A DNA stretch of 14,429 nucleotides, taken from positions 1 to 14,429 of the forward strand of contig MU401948.1 in assembly GCA_022579005.1 (NCBI GenBank). The letters run 5' to 3'. Positions within the stretch are counted from its first letter, which is position 1. Each line of letters opens with the position of its first letter. The DNA is from Poronia punctata (taxonomy: Eukaryota; Ascomycota; Sordariomycetes; Xylariales; Xylariaceae). Made by a program: the position numbers and the translations under genes. Positions 10,461 through 14,429 of the stretch are shown here, in pieces. The notes beneath the pieces were generated by a model. That model ran no database searches. It saw nothing but the letters and a program-made list of their open reading frames with translations, and was not told where the DNA came from.

Positions 10461-12012
10461 TAAACTAATATAAAAAACAAGTTAAAAAAGTTTATACTAA
10501 GTAAAATAATAAGTAAAGTAGTTATATTAATATATAAGCACTAAAAGTTATAAAAATATAAAACTTAGTTAATAAAAAATAGTAAGCTATTACTAAGTAG
10601 TTAACTAAGCTATAATATTATAAAAACTAAAAACTTATATATAAAAAACTTATAGCAACTTTAAACTAACTTATTAATAATAAAAATAGCATTATTAAAG
10701 TAAAAAGTTAGTAAAAAGCTAAATAATAGCTAAAAAAACAAAAACTATATTATAATATTAAAGTAGCCTTAGTTAAAATTTAATAATATAGTTAATAATT
10801 AATATAAATAAAAGCAATAATAAAAATTAAAACAACTTTTTAAATAAAAAGCTTTTAGTAAGCTTTACTAGTCTTTAAAAAAGTTTTAAAACCTTTATTA
10901 ATAAGCTATTTTTAAAAGTTTAGCTTTTTATTAGTAAGCTTTATAATAAACGTATATAACTAGTACAAGCAAGCATTTAAATTATTAAAAAAGCTATTTT
11001 AATATTTTAAAAAAGCATAAAAAACTAAGCTTTTTATAAAATATTATTAAAATTATTAGCTTAAAGCTTTTTTTTGCTAATAATATACTAATAAAGTATT
11101 AATAATTAAGCTAGTAAATAGTTAGCAAAAAATATAAATAGTAAAAAAAGTAATAATAATAGTTAATAAATATTAAATAAAAACTAATTTTTAATAAAAA
11201 GCAGCATAGCGCATATTTTTTTTTATATAGCAAAAAAACCGGCTTTTTTTTTAAAAGCAACTACTTATTAAAAAGCTAAACTTGCTTTTTTTAAGCAAAA
11301 TATATAATAGCTAACGCTAGTAATAATATTATTAAACAAAGTAGCTTTTTTATTATTAGCAAAGTTAGCTTAATAATTTTACTTAATAATTTATATATAA
11401 ACGCGTATATAAGCAATATTTACTATAATTTCTTAAGCTATGCTTATTAAAGTAAAAAAAAATTATATAACTAATATTTAATAAAAACTATAAGCAATAA
11501 AGCAATAAATATATAAAGTAATAACTAATATAATCTTTTTTATAAAAAGTATAGTTAATATTAATAAGTTAAGAAAAGCAACAAATATAAAACTTAAAAT
11601 ATATACTTAAAGCGCAATGCTAGCAAAGCTTTTTATTAAGCATAAAAATAGTTTTTAGCTTATTATTATTAAGTTTATAATTAAAGTTTAAAATAGTATA
11701 GTTTAAAAATAACTAGCTAAAATTTATATTAAATATATAAAAATATATAAAATTAAAATAAAAAAACTTTAAAGGCAACATTATAGCAACTGCTTAGCAA
11801 AAAATTAATTAAAATAAGCAACACTAAAAAAAACAAATTTTAAAAATAAAGTTATAAAATTAAAAAAAATAAAGTAAATTTATAAAAACTAAAAAAATAA
11901 GCAAAAGTACGCTAACAAGCTATAAAAAAGTAATTTAATTAAATAAAATTAAAAGCGGGCATAATTAATAATTATACTTATAAATAATAAAATTACTAAA
12001 AATTAGTAACCT
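10461..12012 (+). other. Unassigned 3' region between chromodomain and polypurine tract, insertion 2
   Basis: About 1.5 kb of A-rich, RIP-mutated sequence. Codons in 10480-10800 would give a Lys/Gln-rich, coiled-coil-like peptide once RIP is allowed for, so a C-terminal extension or extra ORF may have existed, but I recognise no family. Landmarks: a 20-base near-repeat at 10851-10869 and 10923-10943 (gctttt..agtaagcttta), and a near-palindrome of A and T runs around CCGG at 11232-11252. From about 11648 on, the sequence matches insertion 3 inverted (14045-14429), so this end is a shared family feature. It may be mostly 3' untranslated region. Confidence 0.5.
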
Positions 12013-12026
12013 AAAAAAAAAGGCAG
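12013..12026 (+). other. Polypurine tract of insertion 2
   Basis: AAAAAAAAAGGCAG directly abuts the 3' LTR start at 12027. This is the position and composition of the primer for plus-strand DNA synthesis in LTR retroelements. Insertion 3 has the same 14-base tract (14045-14058, minus strand), differing by one G/A change. The single C interrupts an otherwise pure purine run. Confidence 0.85.
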
Positions 12027-12261
12027 TATAATAAAGCACTTACCTATAAAACTTACTAGCTGCACTATAAGTATACAAACTATATAAAAGCCAAACTTAT
12101 ACTAACTATTAGCTATAGTTTAGCTAGTTACACCTTTTTTAATCCTTTTAGCTAATTTAGTTATTTACTTAGTTAACTAAATAAAAGTTACCTAATATAC
12201 TTAGTTTTTAAAATTGCTAGCAACATTACCTTATAACTACTTTATTGCTTAAACCCTTATA
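12027..12261 (+). repeat. 3' LTR of insertion 2 (235 bp)
   Basis: Direct repeat of 4972-5206, same length. Begins TATAATAAAGCAC, with more RIP changes than the 5' copy at the tip (CAGGG has become TAAAG), and ends CCCTTATA, less changed than the 5' copy there. Each LTR keeps bases the other lost, so the pair together gives a good ancestral LTR. The 3' identity is shown by the polypurine tract immediately before it. Confidence 0.92.
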
Positions 12262-12266
12262 ACATA
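12262..12266. other. Target-site duplication of insertion 2, right copy (ACATA)
   Basis: The unmutated partner of 4967-4971. The bases after it (ATAAACCTAG) line up with those after the uninterrupted site (ATAAATTTAC from 7271), which fixes the LTR end at 12261. Confidence 0.85.
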
Positions 12267-12299
12267 ATAAACCTAGTAAAAAAAGCATAAGTGCTATTT

Positions 12300-13560
12300 A
12301 GTTTATTTTATTTTATTATAAAAGCTTAATAGCAAGTGCTTAAAAAGTACTTTAAAAAAACTTTTAAACAAGCTATATATAGCACTTAAAAGTAAACATA
12401 AAAGCTTTTATTTTATTTATGCTAAAAAAACTATATAGCTTTATATTAACTATAAAGGCTTAAATAAAGTAATTATAAAAAATAAGTATTTTTAACCTTT
12501 TATATTAAAAGTAATAAATAAGCTAAATTTAGCATAAGCTTTTTAAAAACTAAATTTTTATAATATTTACTACTATATTTAAATTAAGCATAGTAATAAG
12601 TAAAAAATTACTTTTTAAATAAAATATAAGCATTTTAAGTATATAATTATATTATTTAAATTAACTAAAACTTTTATAACTTTTTAGGCGTATATATATA
12701 TATATATATAAAGCGCTAGCTAAGCTGGTAAATTATATTTATATAATTTACTTAAATAATATTATAGTTTTTTTTAAAAAAACTAAAAAAATAAAAAGCA
12801 TTTTAAATTAGTTTATAAGTGGTTAGCAAAGTATTAACTACTTATAAAGCTATTAAAGTATAGTTTTTTAAAACTAAAGTAAAATTTTTAAAATTTATTA
12901 TTATATTTAAAAATTTTTTTTTTTTTTTAAAAGGTTGCTATTATTTAAAAGTAAAAAGTACTAAGTTTAGTATATAATATATAAGTATTTTTAAAGTTTA
13001 TAAACTTTTATAAAAGGTTTATAGCTAAATATATAAATATTATAATACTAATTATAGCTATTTTAAAAACTTATACTTTACTAAGCTATATTTTTAAATA
13101 AACCTTAAAAAAATTAAGTATTTAAAAATAATAAAAAGGCCTTTATATTAATAACTGTTTTTTGCTACTAAAATAGCTATTTAAATACTAAATTAAAAAG
13201 AAATATATTAATAAAAGCAATATTAAAAATATTATTATAGCTTTATAAAAAAACGTAAAAACTATTTATTTATTAATTATAAAAGCTTATAAATATAAAA
13301 ACTAAATAAGCAATAAAATAGTAAATGCTTTTAGTAATTATAAAAAGCTATAAGTATTAGCAGCAGTACTTTTAAAAAATAAATAAAACTTTTATAGTAT
13401 AAATAAATTATATAGTTTAAAAAAGCATAGTTAACTTATTAGCACAAAACCTTTTTAAAAAGCTTGCTTGCTAAGTATATAAACTAGTATACTTTAATTT
13501 TAATAAAAAATATTAATTAAGCATATTAACCTTAATAAATAAATTATTAAAAAAGCTAAA
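12300..13560 (+). pseudogene. pol: pol remnant (RT, RNase H) of copy 0
   Basis: The second plus-strand version of the polymerase region and in places the least degraded. An INYKGLNKV-like block is readable near 12445-12475, FGLTNAPATFQ at 12655-12687, YLDD as TAC TTA AAT AAT at 12749-12760, and the RNase H segment at 13328-13372. Between the two RT motifs it has 10 extra bases, caused by a (TA)10 tract at 12691-12710 where insertion 2 has (TA)5 (7702-7711), so the frame is broken there. YLDD to RNase H is 579 bases, a whole number of codons. Together with insertions 1 and 2 it gives a three-way alignment of RT. Confidence 0.85.
12691..12710. repeat. (TA)10 microsatellite inside the RT remnant of copy 0
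   Basis: Ten TA units, against five at the equivalent place in insertion 2. This is a slippage expansion that adds 10 bases and breaks the RT frame. Confidence 0.8.
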
Positions 13561-13821
13561 TTATATAGCTAAAAAGATTTAGTATAAAAATATAATACTA
13601 ATATTAAAAAAAAGCTTTAACTAGTTAGCAAGCTGCTATAAAACATATAATAGTTATTAATAAAGATTTTTTTTTTAAAAAAGTAAAGTATTAGCTTATA
13701 CTACTAAAACAGCTTAAAACGCTTTATTAAACTTATACTTATTAGCTTATTTAATAATAAAAAGATAAATTATAAACTTATAAGCTTATAAAGTAGTAGA
13801 CTTTTACTATATAATTATAAA

Positions 13822-14044
13822 TATAAGGGTTTAAGCAATAAGGTAGTTATAAAGTAATGTTGCTAGCAATTCTAAAAACTAGGTATATTAGATAACTTTT
13901 ATTTAGTTAGCTAAGTAGGTAACTAAACTAGCTAAAAGGATTAAAAAAGGTGTAACTAGCAAAGCCTTGGCTATTAGTTAGCGTAGCTTTGGCCAATAAG
14001 TAGTTTATACGCAAATAGCTTTTTTAGCTAAGTACCCTGTTATA
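13822..14044 (-). repeat. 3' LTR of insertion 3 (223 bp)
   Basis: On the minus strand it begins TATAACAGGGTACTTAG and ends AAACCCTTATA. It shares with the LTR of insertion 1 (3627-3855) a block around 13945-14025 (for example a tagcaaagcctt.gctatta run) that differs from both LTRs of insertion 2 by more than transitions. It lacks about a dozen bases present in insertion 1 near the TG end. It is one of the best-preserved stretches of the window, with G+C-rich spots such as ttggcc near 13990. Confidence 0.88.
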
Positions 14045-14058
14045 CTGCCCTTTTTTTT
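14045..14058 (-). other. Polypurine tract of insertion 3
   Basis: On the minus strand AAAAAAAAGGGCAG immediately precedes the LTR. It is identical to the tract of insertion 2 except for one G/A difference, which shows that the tract, including its internal C, is the family form. Confidence 0.83.
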
Positions 14059-14429
14059 AAGTTGCTAGTTTTTAGCAATTTTAATATTTATAAGTATATT
14101 TGCTAATTAAGCCTATTTTTAATTTTTTTAATTAAATTAATCTATTAGCTTTTATAAGCTATCTTTTTATTAACCTATTAGCTTATATTTAGCTTTATAT
14201 ATTTTTTCTTATTTATAACTTTATTTTAATATTTACTTTTTTTTTTAGTATTATTATTTTATTAAGCTTTTTGCTAAGCAACTGCTATTATGCTGCTTTT
14301 AAAGCTTTTTTATTTTAAGTTTATATACTAGCATACTTTTAATGCTAATATAAGTTAGTTATTTTTAAACTATTAAATTTTTAATTTTAATTATAATTTT
14401 GCTTAACTAAATAGTAATAAGCTAAAAAT
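14059..14429 (-). other. 3' untranslated region of insertion 3
   Basis: The counterpart of 11648-12012 of insertion 2 on the opposite strand. T-rich on the plus strand. No motif or ORF is seen. It is useful as a second copy for judging whether the unassigned 3' region was coding. Confidence 0.6.

Larger units (their letters stand above)
4972..12261 (+). mobile_element. Insertion 2: complete Ty3/gypsy chromovirus (7290 bp), RIP-inactivated
   Basis: A full-length LTR retrotransposon: 5' LTR, leader, gag region, pol in the order RT, RNase H, integrase, chromodomain, then an unassigned 3' region, polypurine tract and 3' LTR. RT before integrase is the Ty3/gypsy (Metaviridae) order, and a chromodomain after integrase places it among chromoviruses. 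Both LTRs are 235 bp and aligned without gaps; by eye they differ at about 32 transitions and one transversion, the pattern of RIP and not ordinary ageing. The target duplication is present. It sits inside an older copy of its own family (copy 0). Every coding part has many stops, so it cannot move by itself. I do not recognise it as a particular named element. Confidence 0.92.
12262..13821 (+). mobile_element. Copy 0, right fragment (RT and RNase H), interrupted on both sides
   Basis: Plus-strand fragment matching about 7266-8816 of insertion 2; it is the continuation of 3856-4971. It ends mid-element at 13821 against the LTR of insertion 3: the bases actatataattataaa are followed by LTR here but by caatttt at 8817 in insertion 2. 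The rest of copy 0 (integrase onward) should lie beyond insertion 3, outside the window. The final ATAAA (13817-13821) should be the target duplication of insertion 3. Confidence 0.86.
13822..14429 (-). mobile_element. Insertion 3: 3' end of a chromovirus of the same family, minus strand, cut by window edge
   Basis: Read on the minus strand from 14429, this gives the 3' untranslated region, polypurine tract and 3' LTR. It matches 11648-12261 of insertion 2 in order, with more differences than RIP alone would give (some transversions and indels). It ends within copy 0 at 13821. The remainder, with coding regions and 5' LTR, must lie to the right of the window. It is a different element from insertion 1: that one shows its 5' LTR at 3855 with its body to the left, this one shows a 3' LTR with its body to the right. 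Confidence 0.85.

Noticed and set aside
10851..10943. A short direct repeat suggesting another nested insertion
   Set aside because: It is about 20 bases, imperfect, and built from the very common words agctttt and agtaagct. No LTR-like ends or target duplication are nearby.
11232..11252. A terminator hairpin or regulatory palindrome (A run, CCGG, T run)
   Set aside because: The palindrome is imperfect, and A/T runs are abundant by chance in this composition. It has no special position, so it is recorded only as a landmark.
12027..14044. A DNA transposon of about 2 kb with roughly 230-bp terminal inverted repeats
   Set aside because: The inverted repeat continues outward beyond both LTRs (11648-12026 against 14045-14429), each LTR is preceded by a polypurine tract in its own orientation, and the sequence between them is RT and RNase H of an interrupted retroelement. 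These are two neighbouring 3' LTRs from opposed elements.
1..14429. A mitochondrial, apicoplast or naturally AT-rich protist genome
   Set aside because: The differences between copies are transitions in RIP-like contexts, the ancestral sequence was clearly richer in G+C, and no gene, tRNA or rRNA is present.
1..14429. Short ATG-initiated open frames scattered on both strands
   Set aside because: All are short, lie inside the retroelement copies, are not conserved between copies, and end in RIP-type TAA/TAG stops.

Overview
The window shows one thing throughout: a nest of copies of a single Ty3/gypsy LTR retrotransposon family of the chromovirus type, heavily mutated by what looks like repeat-induced point mutation (RIP). 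The host is therefore most likely a filamentous ascomycete (Pezizomycotina), and this is an AT-rich heterochromatic block. By hand count the first 300 bases are about 13% G+C. Cytosines survive almost only in A/G-C-T context, TA is everywhere, and no open reading frame of useful length remains. I see no host gene, tRNA, rRNA or CRISPR array.

Layout. (1) 1-3855, minus strand: 5' part of insertion 1, from its 5' LTR (3627-3855) through gag, reverse transcriptase and RNase H, running off the left edge. (2) 3856-4971, plus strand: gag-side piece of an older copy, called copy 0. (3) 4972-12261, plus strand: insertion 2, a complete 7290-bp element with two 235-bp LTRs (4972-5206 and 12027-12261), a polypurine tract (12013-12026) and remnants of RT, RNase H, a DD35E integrase and a chromodomain. 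(4) 12262-13821, plus strand: the RT/RNase H piece of copy 0, which continues exactly where 4971 left off. (5) 13822-14429, minus strand: 3' LTR, polypurine tract and 3' end of insertion 3, running off the right edge.

Copy 0 is thus the oldest layer and has been hit three times by its own family: twice in reverse orientation, once in the same orientation. The insertion 2 junctions carry a 5-bp target duplication (ACATA, left copy mutated to ATATA). The matching uninterrupted site lies inside insertion 2 itself at 7266-7270, so the target before insertion can be read directly.

The identification rests on motifs still readable once C-to-T and G-to-A changes are allowed for: FGLTNAPATFQ and YLDD of RT, the VETDAS and ELLAIIKSYKHW regions of RNase H, the HHCC finger and D,D-35-E triad of integrase, and a YLVKW chromodomain core. 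Stops (TAA/TAG) sit where Trp, Gln or Arg codons are expected. The gag region, primer-binding site and protease could not be identified with confidence, and about 1.5 kb between chromodomain and polypurine tract is unexplained.
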